Positions 33,189 through 43,235 are shown, numbered from the stretch's first letter. The stretch: DNA of 64,000 bases from Gracilaria domingensis (GCA_022539475.1 VCMS01000107.1:185939-249938); one strand, 5' to 3'. The notes: a model not told the origin generated them from the letters alone. Made by a program: numbers and translations.

Positions 33189-35052
33189 TCACGCTACCTC
33201 CGCCGCACTCCTAAACCCAGTCAACACCCGAGCCCCGACTCCCTCCCGCGGCACCTCCTCCACCACCTTCTTCACCTCCTTGCGCTTCTTCTTCAGACGG
33301 CTCTTCCCATCCCCAACCCCACCACCCTTTGTCTTCGGTGTCACAGGAGAGCCCTTCTGCACCGCCACCCTTCCCGCACTTCCGTTCTCCATCTTTCCCT
33401 CCCCACCTCCGTTCACCGTCTCTTCTTCCACCAATCCTTGCCTCTTGCCCAGCCCCTTCACCTCCTTCTCCAGCACGTCCAACCTCTCGTTCAGAACCCT
33501 ATTCTCCTCCCGCAACTCTCCAAACTCCCTTACCGCACACTCCACTATCCCATACTCATGATTTCTCATTTCCACTCCCAATAACGACAACGAATTCCAC
33601 AGGCTCGAAATCGCCTCAACCGAAACACCACTACCACCCCACTCAGCACTACAGCGCCCATTTCCGTTACAATCTCCACAATTCCATCCTCCACTCGTTC
33701 CTTCATCACCAACCCCAACATCCCCACCCTCGCCGTCATCTCCCTCACAAACCGCATCTCCCCTTCACCCTATCCGCCCCCACTCTCTATTTGGTCTCCA
33801 ACCTCTAGCCGACTCAGATGCACCGCACCCCTTCTCTTCATTGCGACCCCTTCCAACTCCAATTCTACCCCCTTCTGTAGAGCAAAACGCCCTGAACAGG
33901 GATGCACTGAGGTGCTTGTCATAGTTTGTTGATCCGTTACCGGCTTCGCCACCTCATTTATGAGAAGGCATCGTGGCAATTGCCCATTTTGGGATATGCC
34001 TAGGAAGGGTAGCGTTTCCGCACACGTGTGCTGAGTTGGCCCGATAGCGGGTGCGCCGTGGCAAGCCTGCCACGGTTGCACACCTGTAGTGTGTTGGCCG
34101 GCAGCGCCGGATAGTTAGATATTTTAATTGATACTTTCAAGTGCCGTATATAAATGGCGGCACTTGCCGCCACTGCACGGGAAGTAAACCTCAAGGAGGC
34201 TTCTGGCTCTGACTTTCTTGCCGCTTGCGAACGGTCTTCGTCCCTTACCCGGCAAACCGCCGCGATCCCGTGCTAGTCATCCGACCTCTACCACTGAGGA
34301 GTTCTAGACCGTCGTTACGGCATCTTTTCTTTTATTTTCTTGTTATTATTTCCGTCATACGGCTCCTATCACTCTGCCCTGTTATACAGGTTTGGCCCAC
34401 ATTGTCTGGGAATATTTCTTGACCTCGAGAGTCAGTGCACCGCTGCGCGGCTCGTAATTTGCCCCCTTTGCCCAACACCGTTGGCCTGGATATCCCACTT
34501 GACGTGGCTCGCCGAACAGCTCGGATCTCACGCCGATTCTAACCCACCCCCACCTCCGGCTGCACGCCCAGGATGGGGCTGCCCGGATTTACACCCGGCC
34601 TGTGTCAGCCCTACCGGAGGGTTCTATCGCCGTCCCTACCCTTATAGGGAGCGGGGCTCGAGCACCCCGTCGGGGCACTTTCCGCGACGCGGCTCTGGTT
34701 TGCCCACTCGTGGGATTGCTCCACACTTCCTCACCTCATCAACATCTCCTCTCCTCAATTCACACTTCTTTTCTGCATCGGCTACTTCCTTCTTCTGCGA
34801 AATTCGACCAGCCGCCGTAATCACGTCCTCTTCCCGCCATGGTGAGGGCGTCGGCGAAAACTCTTTACCTTCCAGCATTGCCAACAGCTTCTCAGCTTTC
34901 AGGTGTTTGCTCGACATCTTCAGAAGAAGAACTACTAGATGAATCGAAGGTTTCACTGCGATACAGAGCAATCGAGTTAAGTTGTGCTGTCCACCCCACT
35001 GTCCAACCACACGAGTCATATCCAGCACCATGATTGTCCCTGTTTCCTTCAT
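33189..35052 (-). pseudogene. Host gene split by a solo LTR (possibly OPA3-like)
   Basis: On either side of LTR copy B the minus strand carries coding-like sequence of the same style. The upstream part (34,726-35,052) contains a Lys/Glu-rich head (MSSKHLKAEKLLAMLEGKEF). The downstream part (33,189-33,875) shows, in one frame, REMTARVGMLGLVMKERVED and a hydrophobic GAVVLSGVVVVFRL. In the next frame a coiled coil follows (FGELREENRVLNERLDVLEK) with a basic tail (SRLKKKRKEVKKVVEE). An RMxxLG motif, a conserved ELGAE-like/hydrophobic segment and a coiled coil in that order recall OPA3-family mitochondrial proteins; this is a weak inference. Besides the LTR, a frame change near 33,600-33,620 and a stop near 33,772 are visible. 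Either could be an intron boundary. Confidence 0.4.
33876..34725 (-). mobile_element. Solo LTR, copy B
   Basis: An 850-bp unit from TGTAGAGCAAAACGCCC to TTGCTCCACA, aligned with copy A over its whole length. CTTC lies immediately on both sides (33,872-33,875 and 34,726-34,729), a 4-bp exact part of the expected 5-bp duplication. No internal region remains. It sits inside the coding-like region described in the previous entry. Confidence 0.8.
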
Positions 35053-37065
35053 CTAATTTCTTCTCACCAAAACATCTGTTGTACCCCTCCGCACCTTCCA
35101 CTATCTAAGCGACACCCCTTTGTTCCCTCTACCGGGCGTACATAGTACACATTCAACTCGCCTTGATCAGCTATATTTTTCTTTCCCGTCATAACCTCAT
35201 TCGGTGGTTATGGCAAAACAGAAAGATATTTTTAGTGAACGCAAGCTGAAAAGTAGTGAGTGTACTTAGAGTAGCTTGGTTTCCGTCTCAAATTGGAAAA
35301 AGTTTTTTTTGTGACATCCGGTGTGAGTTGTGACAAAAAAGTAATATATGTCCACTCTACGCCGAATGAATAATATTGATAGCACGTAGAGTAGTCTGTG
35401 ATCTATCTCAGCGTCTACTGGGGATATATTGATGTTATATCACATTTTTTTCCGGTTCTGACACAACCAAAATACATCTGCAATAGAGAAGAAAATTATA
35501 GTTGTGATAAGACGTAAAGGTAAACATGTAATAAACAATACGTTTATGCTATTATCTCTTACCAACTTTTCAAAAACTAGCTCTGACAGGAGCTGGATTA
35601 CTCGAGCCAAAGAACGAAAATCCTGCAACTCAAATGTTGTGGACATGCGCTTTGAACATTTTTATTCCCTCGTGTGGCACATGGAACTTTTGAGCTCTTC
35701 GTGCGAAATATCAAGTACATAGATAACAGCGTTGATTCCGGAAATTCATGGTGTGGGGTTCATAAGGAGTTTTGACCCATTGAAATCTTTGATTTTTTTG
35801 ACAAACGCAAGTTGTTATGTACTGCAGTTATAAATTGTCTTTATCTTTAATTTTTTGAATGGTAACTTTTGATTGGCGGTATTTTTTACGGTGGATGTTT
35901 TGAGCATTTGATTATTTTGTCTTGAGTGAGCTACAAATGGGTTTTCCTATTTTGATATTTTTTGAAAACGCGCGTTTCGAAAAACGTTAGAAATGTTTTT
36001 TGGTAGATGGCATTAGTTGCTATTAGAACAGTTTTGATTTATATTGACGGAAGATGAGTACATTGACGTAATGAAGATGAGCAGCTTGTGTTGAGGTGGT
36101 TTTCTTAAATGTGATTCCGTTCTGAACACAGGAAAAAAGTTTGAAAAACTTCCAAAACGTAGTGTGGTTTTATGATTTCTTATCGAGAACTGCGGCGCAT
36201 ATCTGCAGGATACAAATGAACGGCTTCTGATTGGTCAACGCGTGGCACCTTCTGGGTGTGACTGTGTGACGCTGGCAGACGCCTCACGCGTGGTCTCGTG
36301 CCACGCACATACAGCGCGTCCACGTATAGCAAACGTGCTCTCAGACGGCCTGCTTTTGAGGTTTGTTAAGGACCAAAGTTACACGACGCGTTGCCCGCGA
36401 GTGGAGCTCGACGTGGCACGCGTGACGCATCACGCAGCCATCAATTATGCGCTGACACAGAGGTTGGAACGGCGCGCGCGCACGCGCCGTGATGCTCTCT
36501 GGGAGGCGTCTCCCACGTCTGCGCGAGCAGCGAGTTGCGCAAGTGGCGGGCGCCCGAGGAGACGAGAAGAATAGCCGAGGAGGGAGAGAGGAAGCGCTGC
36601 TGCTCTCTGCGCTTGGTCACAGCTCTTGCAGAAGGCGCTCGCCGGCAGCCGAGCTGACGCTTGTCGCGAAGCTTCTCGGAGCTGGAAGTGCTTTCCGTGG
36701 CGGAGTCCATTGAACCGCGCCGGACGCCGTTCCACCGGTTCCCACTTACAGCCCCGTACAGATAAACGAAATTGCGCCAGCGGCTCCCTCTCGCTGCCTG
36801 TGTCCAGTTCGTTTAGGGCTAGCGCTCACACCCGCATCACGCCCCCCTGCGCCATACCACACCACCCCGCCGCCCGTATCACGCAACTCGAGTGCTCAAA
36901 CGCAGCATAGAAAAAAATCCGCCACCGGGCTCCTTTCGCTCTTACTCCTCGTTTGTTTGTTTGTTCGTTCGTTACTCGCCCTGTTCGCGCTCCTTTCTCT
37001 GTCCGTCCTCTCCCGAATCCCCCCCCTCCTTCTTCCTTGACTGCCAAATCAACCGACGGTCCGCA
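35053..37065. other. AT-rich spacer, then GC-rich upstream region of the ankyrin gene
   Basis: 35,053-36,200 is AT-rich with nothing recognisable. From about 36,230 the composition flips to GC-rich and stays so to about 46,700. The 36,240-37,065 part has overlapping frames on both strands, as expected from composition alone, and probably holds the promoter and 5' leader of the ankyrin gene. A pyrimidine-rich run at 36,920-37,050 precedes the ATG. Confidence 0.4.
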
Positions 37066-38715
37066 ATGTTCTCCTCCGGCGACGTCGCCCTCCGCATGGT
37101 ATCCGCCTGCAATGGGCACGACTGGCACATTGCCGAGTCGCTACTCGATCTATACGGTCCTGAAGCCGCGCATGTTCGTGGTATCGGCGAGTATGACTGT
37201 ACCCCGCTCCATGCCGCCGCCGCCACCGGACAGCTACCTCTTCTCCAGCAGCTGCTGCGCGCCGGCGCGCACGTCGACGTCCCGGCTATGCATGCCTTCA
37301 CGCCGCTCTTCATGGCGGTTCGGAACAACCGTCCGGCTGCCACGGCCATGTTGCTTGCTGCCGGCGCGGATCCTGACATAGTGTGCGCGGGCACAACGCC
37401 GTTGTTGGTCGCGGCTGATGCGGGCTTTGGTCCGGTTGTTGCCGCGCTTCTGAGAGGGGGTGCTTCCACTTTTGCCACCGATGAGAGGGGGGATACTGCT
37501 CTGCATCTGGCTTGCTCAAATGGGCACGTCAATGTGGTGCAGATGCTTTTGGAGGCCGGTGCCGATCCTACCGTTGGCAATGCCATGGCGATTTCGCCGC
37601 TGCATATGGCGGAGGAGAGTGGTGACGTAGAGCTGGTGGAGATGATGCGCTCACCCAAGATGGCGCTGGTCGCGTCAGATTCTTATGGTCGTGTTGTCCC
37701 GTATCAGAGTGATATGTACACACTGGATTTAACGGACCCGTCGTACTCGATGGGTATGTACCCGTATGATTCGCCGTATCATTCTATGGATATGATGCGT
37801 TCGGGATATGGCCCGTATGCACTGGATACGTATTCTTCGCACTACGGAATGGGCCCATATTCATCCTACTACTCGTCTGCATACGGCCCGTATGCAATGG
37901 ATTCGTATTCTCGTTATGCAATTGACCGCTATGGCCTGGACCGCTACACTCCGTATGGCCGCTCCGGTTACGATCGTTTCGGTGTTGATCGCTACAGCTC
38001 TGTGCTTGGGCGCTATGGCCTCATGGACCCATACTCTTCTCCGTATTCCGGGTATGGGCGCTCTCGCTATGGGGGCTACATGGACAAGTATTCGCGATTT
38101 GGGCCCATGTGTTCCTATTCCCGATACGACATGTCTTATGGATATGGCCCGTCCAGGAACCGCCGATACGGCTCTCGCTACGGCGGTGGTTATGGGAGGT
38201 ACTCCATGTATGACAGAATGGGCTACGACTATGATGGGTACGGTGCGTACGGCTCTCGCTCTCTCAGTCCGTCCCGCTCTGATTGGAGCGATGACTGGCA
38301 CTCTCCCGCGTACGGAGGTATGTACGGCGACGACTATTACCGGTCGAGCATGGGCCCCTACGGCGGCTACCGCTACGGAGGTGCGTATGGATACCGTGGT
38401 GGTCGCGGCCGGCTCACTTCTCGTGAACGCTATCGCATGAGAGGATACCGCAGTGATGACATTGCCGAAATGATTGGCTCGTTTGTCGGGCGTTCGTTGT
38501 CGTATTCGGAGCGCAGCCGGTTCATGAACCGCGTGGAGAGGAACGCACATCGCTACCGCGTGTCCGGTAGCACTCTACTGTCGGACCGTTACGGGGCGGA
38601 AACTCTGGCCCGCATGCTGGTGACCGATTCCAGTGGCCATGCTCGTGGGGACGAGTTGTGGTCCACCGCGGAGTTTATCCGTAGCTTCAGAGATGGCGGC
38701 AGCTATGCGTATTGA
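37066..38715 (+). CDS. Ankyrin-repeat protein with a long Tyr/Ser/Gly-rich region (549 aa)
   Basis: Start chosen at 37,066 (MFSSGDVALRM) because the longer upstream frame is leader-like. Residues about 44-195 form five ankyrin repeats (DCTPLHAAAATGQLPLLQQL, then TPLFMAVRNN, TPLLVAADAG, TALHLACSNGHVNVV, SPLHMAEESGDVELV), usually a protein-binding scaffold. Residues about 205-445 are a low-complexity array of YGPYAMDSYSRY / RYGLDRY / RSRYGGY units, rich in Tyr, Ser, Gly, Arg and Asp. It resembles the prion-like or sticky domains of RNA-granule and extracellular-matrix proteins. Residues about 449-549 are a well-formed, non-repetitive domain (RMRGYRSDDIAEMIGSFVGR, later LSYSERSRFMNRVERNAHRY) that I do not recognise. 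No signal peptide or membrane span. Single exon. The combination of a folded repeat, a Tyr-rich linker and a novel C-terminal domain is unusual. Confidence 0.8.
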   Translation: MFSSGDVALRMVSACNGHDWHIAESLLDLYGPEAAHVRGIGEYDCTPLHAAAATGQLPLLQQLLRAGAHVDVPAMHAFTPLFMAVRNNRPAATAMLLAAGADPDIVCAGTTPLLVAADAGFGPVVAALLRGGASTFATDERGDTALHLACSNGHVNVVQMLLEAGADPTVGNAMAISPLHMAEESGDVELVEMMRSPKMALVASDSYGRVVPYQSDMYTLDLTDPSYSMGMYPYDSPYHSMDMMRSGYGPYALDTYSSHYGMGPYSSYYSSAYGPYAMDSYSRYAIDRYGLDRYTPYGRSGYDRFGVDRYSSVLGRYGLMDPYSSPYSGYGRSRYGGYMDKYSRFGPMCSYSRYDMSYGYGPSRNRRYGSRYGGGYGRYSMYDRMGYDYDGYGAYGSRSLSPSRSDWSDDWHSPAYGGMYGDDYYRSSMGPYGGYRYGGAYGYRGGRGRLTSRERYRMRGYRSDDIAEMIGSFVGRSLSYSERSRFMNRVERNAHRYRVSGSTLLSDRYGAETLARMLVTDSSGHARGDELWSTAEFIRSFRDGGSYAY

Positions 38716-39122
38716 AGAACGCATGGGGTTACCTGCAGCGATGGTAATGTGTGAAGCCTTTTGCGCTCGCTGTACGGAATGCATGTGAACGTGACTTGTT
38801 CTTGCTTCTCCCGTGTGTTTGCCGTTGTATGATGTAAGTGTGCTGTGAGTTGCGGCTGTGAGCTGCCATGCTAAGCGGTGGCCGTGCTCATGGCGTTTGA
38901 TAAATATATTGTGCTTGCTTTGCTTTGCAGTTGCGCGCCCTTCACTGCCAACGCGGTGCACAGTATAGATAACTGGCACTGCCACCGCGGCCAACTGTTG
39001 CTCCCAACTGTGATTGGCGCGCGTGTAACCTTACTGTACCCCAGGGGTAAGGATACCTGAAAACGGGTTTCCCGTGGCGCGTCGCGGCGACGAAAAAGGC
39101 GGCTTGTTTAGCTTGCGCGTTA

Positions 39123-39154
39123 GCCAGCCCGAATTTGCGCCAGCCCGAGTTTGC
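39123..39154. repeat. 16-bp tandem duplication
   Basis: GCCAGCCCGAATTTGC followed directly by GCCAGCCCGAGTTTGC; one mismatch. Confidence 0.7.
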
Positions 39155-39275
39155 GCGCCGCAAAAAGGAGTCGGGCGCCTTGTTGCACGCTTAGCAAGAC
39201 GGTATTGTTTTTAACTAGAGGCTTCTCCAGCATGCTACCCATGTTAGCACACGCGCGCACACGGGCGAATAAAAA

Positions 39276-39342
39276 GCGCGCGCGCGCGCACATACAAGGC
39301 GGTAAGAAGACACGCCCCAAGCAGCAGCGCGCGCGCGCGCGC
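39276..39342. repeat. Two alternating (CG)n tracts
   Basis: Runs of alternating G and C at 39,276-39,289 and 39,327-39,342, each flanked by CA/TG steps. Such alternating purine-pyrimidine DNA can adopt Z-form (known property). Similar runs crowd 44,210-44,580. Confidence 0.6.
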
Positions 39343-39568
39343 ATGTATTGTGATGACGCGCCTAACGCACGTTTCCGCCTTGTCGGCGTCCCATTATGGC
39401 ATTGTTCAACGCTAGCAGAAGCGCGCGAGGCGCGCCATTTTGTGGCGCCGTGAGCTGTCCCACCGCGGATTGGCCGTGGCGCGCAAGCGAGTGAGGGAAT
39501 TGGATTAGCTGTGATGAGCTGTGCTAATATGCGTGTAACAGCCGGGTGGACAAACACACGCCGGCGCC

Positions 39569-40651
39569 TCACGGCTCGCGCCCGAGCTTGCCCCGCTCGG
39601 CAACAATTTGTGGCACATGGACCGAAACTGCGTGTACGTTCACAGTGTGCAGCAGACGCTCGACGTGGCTGAGCGTTTCGGCGCGGTAGAGGCGATCCAA
39701 CAAGCCGTCGGGCAGTCCGGTATATCCTTGTAGATACCAGCCGAACCATCGGCGCATGGAGCAAAGCGCGCGCTGCTCGGAAGCTCCGTGCGCGCTCATG
39801 AGCCATGCCGTGCCCCCGCTGATGTGCGCGCACATGATTTGTTTGACGCGCGCAAACGGGGGCACGGTCAAGCGCTGCTCGCCGTGGCGCATTGCATGCA
39901 GCAGGTCGGCAAAGAGCCACGGGCGGCGCAGGCAGCCGCGGCCAATGACGACGCCCGCCGCGCCGGTGCAGCGCAGCATGTCGAGGCAATCGGCGGCCGT
40001 GAACACGTCGCCGTTGCCAAACACGGGAAATGGCAACATGCTGCACGAGCTGCGCAATGTGGTGCCAGCGCTGGCGCGCCGCGCCGCGCTCGTACGCGTG
40101 CTCGGCGGTGCGCGCGTGCAAGGTGACGGCGGCCACGCCGCTGTGCTCCATGAGCTTTGCGGCGCGCAGGTAGGTGAGGCGGCCGCCGTAGCGCAGGCGC
40201 ATCTTGGCGGTGACGGGCACGCGCGCGGGCGCGGCCACGGCGAGCACGCTGTCCACGATGCGGCGCAGGCGCGGCAGGTCGGCCAGCAGCGCGGCGCCGC
40301 CGCCGCGGCGCAGCAGCTTTGGCGCCGGGCAGCCAAAGCTGAGGTCGATGTGCTGCACGGCGTGGCGCGCGAGCAGCTGCTGCGCCGCGCGGCGCAGCTG
40401 CGCCGGCTCCGTGCCGTACAGCTGCACGGAGCGCGTCTCGCGCGCGTGGAAGCGCGGCGACACGCGGCGCTGCAGGAAGAGCGGTGCGTGCAGCATCTCC
40501 GACACGGTGAGCGCGGCGCCGTACGACGCGCACAGCGAGCGGAAGGGCGCGTTGGTGACGCCGGCCATGGGCGCCAGCACCAGCGGCGGGTCCAGCGTCA
40601 GCTGCGCCAGCTGCACGGGCGCCACGGGCGCCACGGGCGCGCGGCTCGCGC

Positions 40652-40682
<31 letters not shown>

Positions 40683-40721
40683 GGGCGCGGCGCACCACGC
40701 GCGCGCGAAGGCGGCGCTCAT
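39569..40721 (-). CDS. tRNA-dihydrouridine synthase, DusB-like (one frame slip)
   Basis: Reduces specific uridines in tRNA to dihydrouridine using FMN and NADPH. After a short head with a poly-Pro run come the family blocks LVLAPMAGVTNAPFRSL, VQLYGTEPAQL, HIDLSFGCPAPK (the Cys is the catalytic acid), VTAKMRLRYGG, LHARTAEHAYE, PVFGNGDVFTAADCLDML, then GVVIGRGCLRRPWLF. It ends with the C-terminal helical domain from about 39,900 down. The length of 1,153 nt is one base over a multiple of three. At 40,028-40,030 an extra A on + (T on the coding strand) in an AAA run separates QHVAI from PVFGNGDV. All catalytic blocks are otherwise intact, so a sequencing slip is as likely as a real mutation. The start at 40,721 gives MSAAFARAW; the frame upstream is open but runs into the tRNA gene. 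The head may be a mitochondrial or plastid targeting peptide. Confidence 0.85.
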
Positions 40722-40786
40722 CGCGGCGAGGAAGAAGAGGAACAAAAGGAACAAGAGGAAGCAGAGGCTGCGCCCGCGGCCGGCCG

Positions 40787-40859
40787 CACCTCCCGCGGGG
40801 CTCGAACCCGCGACCAACAGATTAAGAGTCTGTCGCTCTACCGACTGAGCTAGGGAGGC
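40787..40859 (-). tRNA. tRNA-Lys (anticodon CTT)
   Basis: Read on the minus strand: acceptor GCCTCCC pairs with GGGAGGT. The D-arm has TAGCTCAGTCGG (A box). The anticodon stem ACAGA/TCTGT encloses the loop CTCTTAA with anticodon CTT. The T-arm is GCGGG TTCGAGC CCCGC (B box), and the discriminator is G73, as in eukaryotic lysine tRNAs. There is no intron and no encoded CCA. A TTTT stretch on the minus strand about 40 nt downstream (40,744-40,747) could stop RNA polymerase III. The 3' end lies 65 bp from the Dus start codon, so the tRNA gene sits in the Dus promoter or leader. Confidence 0.95.
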
Positions 40860-40908
40860 CGCGCGCAGGCCGCGCGCCTGCGTGCGCGCGCGGCGCGCCG
40901 CCGCCGCC

Positions 40909-40915
40909 CATAAAG
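40909..40915 (+). promoter_or_regulatory. TATA-like element (CATAAAG) before the plastid-protein gene
   Basis: The only AT-rich word in this very GC-rich upstream region, 267 bp before the ATG at 41,176. The same CATAAAG occurs 168 bp before the ATG of the 94-aa gene at 44,860. Confidence 0.35.
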
Positions 40916-41175
40916 CGCGCGCCGCGCCGCCGCCACTGCCGCCGCGCCAAGTGTCGCCGCGCGCAGCCGCGCCCGCGGCGCGCGCCGCCCACACGTTCGC
41001 GCGCGCCGCGCCGCGCCGCGCCGCGCTCGCCGCGCCGCGCGCCGACCTCGCGCCGCGCGCGCCTCGCGCCTCGCGCCTCGCGCCCCCAAATGCGCGCGCC
41101 GTGCGCCGCCGCGCCGCCGCGCCGCCCCGGCCCCCCCCCCCCCGCCGCACCGCCCAGCCGCCGCGCCGCGCCGCC

Positions 41176-41733
41176 ATGACCGCCCGCCCCGCTCCACCCG
41201 CCGCCTTCGCGCTGTCCACGCCGCTGGCGCCGCGCGCGCGCGCGCTGCCGCGCCGCTCGCGCGCGCCGCCGCGCCGCCGCGCCATGTGCGCGCCGCTGCG
41301 CGTGCGCATGGCCGACGTGCAGCAGGCGGCCGCGTCGGGGTCGGGGTCGGGGTCGGAGCCGCAGCCGCAGCCGCAGCCGCAGCCGGCGGCGGAGGCGCCG
41401 CCGCGCGCGGAGGCCGAGCTGCCGCCGCCCCCGGAGCCGGAGCTGGCGCCGGAGCCCGCCACCACGTCGGCCGCCGACATTCTCAAGTCGCTGCGGGAGG
41501 ACTCTGCGGCCGACGCCGCCAGCGCCACGCCGGACGACAAGCCGCGCTCCATGCTGGGCGTGTACCGCGACGTGGACGGCCGCAGCAACGTGTGGGCCGT
41601 CGAGCCGCAGGAGCAGGAGGACACGCGCCCGCAGCTCAGCAAGATCGCGCTGCTGGCCGCCGCCGCCGCCTTCATCATTGCCGCCTTGCTCATTCTGCCG
41701 CTCTTGCCGCTCACCAATCCGGACCAGCTGTGA
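41176..41733 (+). CDS. Probable plastid-targeted, tail-anchored membrane protein (185 aa)
   Basis: The frame is open further upstream. The ATG at 41,176 is preferred because it yields a convincing transit peptide: MTARPAPPAAFALSTPLAPR, then basic residues without acids, then LRVRMADV, where VRM/A would be a normal stromal cleavage site. The early Phe in the head is typical of red-algal and glaucophyte transit peptides (known pattern). Next comes a disordered Pro/Gln/Glu region, then a conserved-looking block SMLGVYRDVDGRSNVWAVEP. A single transmembrane helix at about residues 155-177 (LSKIALLAAAAAFIIAALLI) ends only eight residues before the C-terminus. I infer a thylakoid or envelope protein with its N-terminus in the stroma. 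Family not recognised. It is divergent from Dus and tRNA-Lys on the other strand. Confidence 0.7.
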   Translation: MTARPAPPAAFALSTPLAPRARALPRRSRAPPRRRAMCAPLRVRMADVQQAAASGSGSGSEPQPQPQPQPAAEAPPRAEAELPPPPEPELAPEPATTSAADILKSLREDSAADAASATPDDKPRSMLGVYRDVDGRSNVWAVEPQEQEDTRPQLSKIALLAAAAAFIIAALLILPLLPLTNPDQL

Positions 41734-41994
41734 GCCCCGTCGCTTCTCGTAAACACACATACAATACCACAACGGTTTTTTTTTTTTTCTTGTGCTTTAT
41801 ACCTTTGTATAAGAAAAGAAAGCTTGCAAAGGAGGCGCCCTTCGTCGTTCACTCACTGCGCTTTAGTTATATGCAATTCGCTCACAAGACGCTCATCACC
41901 GACAAACACCAAACACACGTCCACAAAAAAGAACAACAAAACGGACACAAACAAAACAAAACAAAAACAAAACAAACACAGCAACAACCTCTCG
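41734..41994. other. Convergent 3' ends
   Basis: AT-rich spacer between the plastid-protein gene and the PH-domain gene, with a T-run at 41,776-41,788 and a tandem ACAAA-type array near 41,935-41,985. Likely the two 3' untranslated regions. Confidence 0.5.
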
Positions 41995-43192
41995 TCAGTT
42001 GCGTCTGCGGAACGCCATGGAGCGCCCCTTGATCGAGTGCGGCAGCCGCCCAGCGTCCTTCCGCGCCGCGTCCTTGAGCTCGCGGATCCAGTTGCGACGG
42101 ATTTCGTCCGTCTCCGCCGCGAAAAAGTACTCCTTCGCCTCCGTCCGCAGCACAAACATGAACCGTTCGTGCCCGCCAATCTCCAGCTTCTCGCGCACCG
42201 CCTTGCACAGCGAGTTGGCCAGCACCACAATCTGGCTCCTGGTGCTGATCACCCCGCCGCCCGAGTCGTAGCTGAACAGGCAAATCGCCTTGCCGAAGAA
42301 CGGGTGCGACACAATGCTCGCATAGCGTCGTCTCCACCGCTTCCACACCACGCCCTTGCGCACCCACATGTCGCCCTCGATCTCCTCCACCACGCGCCCG
42401 CCGCTGCCGCTGGTGTCGATGGTGGACGGCGGCCCGAGCGCCGCCGCCGCCGGCGCCGCCGCCTCGGCCAGCGCGTTGCCCACCGACTTGCCGCCCTCCT
42501 GCATCACGCCGCGCCGCCGGTTGGGCGACACCGTCACGGCCGACCTGGCGCGCGGCTCCGCCGACATGGCGTCCATCTCGTTGGGGCCGAACCGGCGCGA
42601 CACCTTGAGGCTGTACCTCTGGATGTCGCGCGCGGCGGCGTGCGACTGCGGCCGCGACAGCATGTCCTCCGGCGCGTCAAAGTACAACCTGGCCGGGCTG
42701 CCGGACGCGCGTTCGCGTCCAAGCCGCACCGGCGACGGCGTGGTATGCGGCGAGCACTCGGCGCGCAGCTGCTGCAGCGGCGGCGGCGTGAGCACGCTGT
42801 GGTTGTTGCTGCTGCCGTCGGCGCCGCCGTTGCTGTTGCGCATGTTGCTGCCGTGGTTGTTGGCCATCGGCGACGTGGTGGACACCGAGCGGTGCTGGCG
42901 CCGGACGCCGCGCGGAGGCGTGACCATGGCGGACACGTTGGGGTTTTGGTTCTCGTCGCCGCCGCCGGCGGCGGCGCGCGCCTCGTACATGGAGCTCATG
43001 GTCTGCGTGCGGCCGAGGCGCGCGGCGGACTTGGCGCGGCGCGACAGCGGCTTCTTCTCCAGCGCCTCGAGGCGGCTCTTCATCTGCTCGAGGTGCGACA
43101 CGTAGTTGGGCGCGGTGGAGCGGCCGGTGACGCGCACAATGCTGACGTTGTTGTTGGCCAGAATGGACGCCGGGATGGGCGGCGCGTTGGGC

Positions 43193-43235
<43 letters not shown>

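Larger units (their letters stand above)
38716..39568. other. Intergenic region between convergent ankyrin and Dus genes
   Basis: Holds the 3' flanks of both genes, a 16-bp direct repeat at 39,123-39,154 and two alternating CG tracts. No gene is supportable; frames here only extend ORFs of neighbouring genes. Confidence 0.5.

Noticed and set aside
36892-37065. Upstream start of the ankyrin gene giving 607 residues
   Set aside because: The extra 58 residues are leader-like (pyrimidine-rich DNA, no conserved look); the ATG at 37,066 begins directly before the first recognisable sequence.
37808-38550. Long frames antisense to and within the ankyrin gene
   Set aside because: They overlap a gene with clear domains, show only biased residues (Met/Thr or Val/Ile/Ala repeats) and arise from the repetitive Tyr-rich array.
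39120-41852. A 910-codon minus-strand frame
   Set aside because: It runs through the tRNA-Lys gene, the antisense of the plastid-protein gene and the wrong frame of the Dus C-terminus. Only its Dus part is real; the rest follows from GC-rich composition without stop codons.
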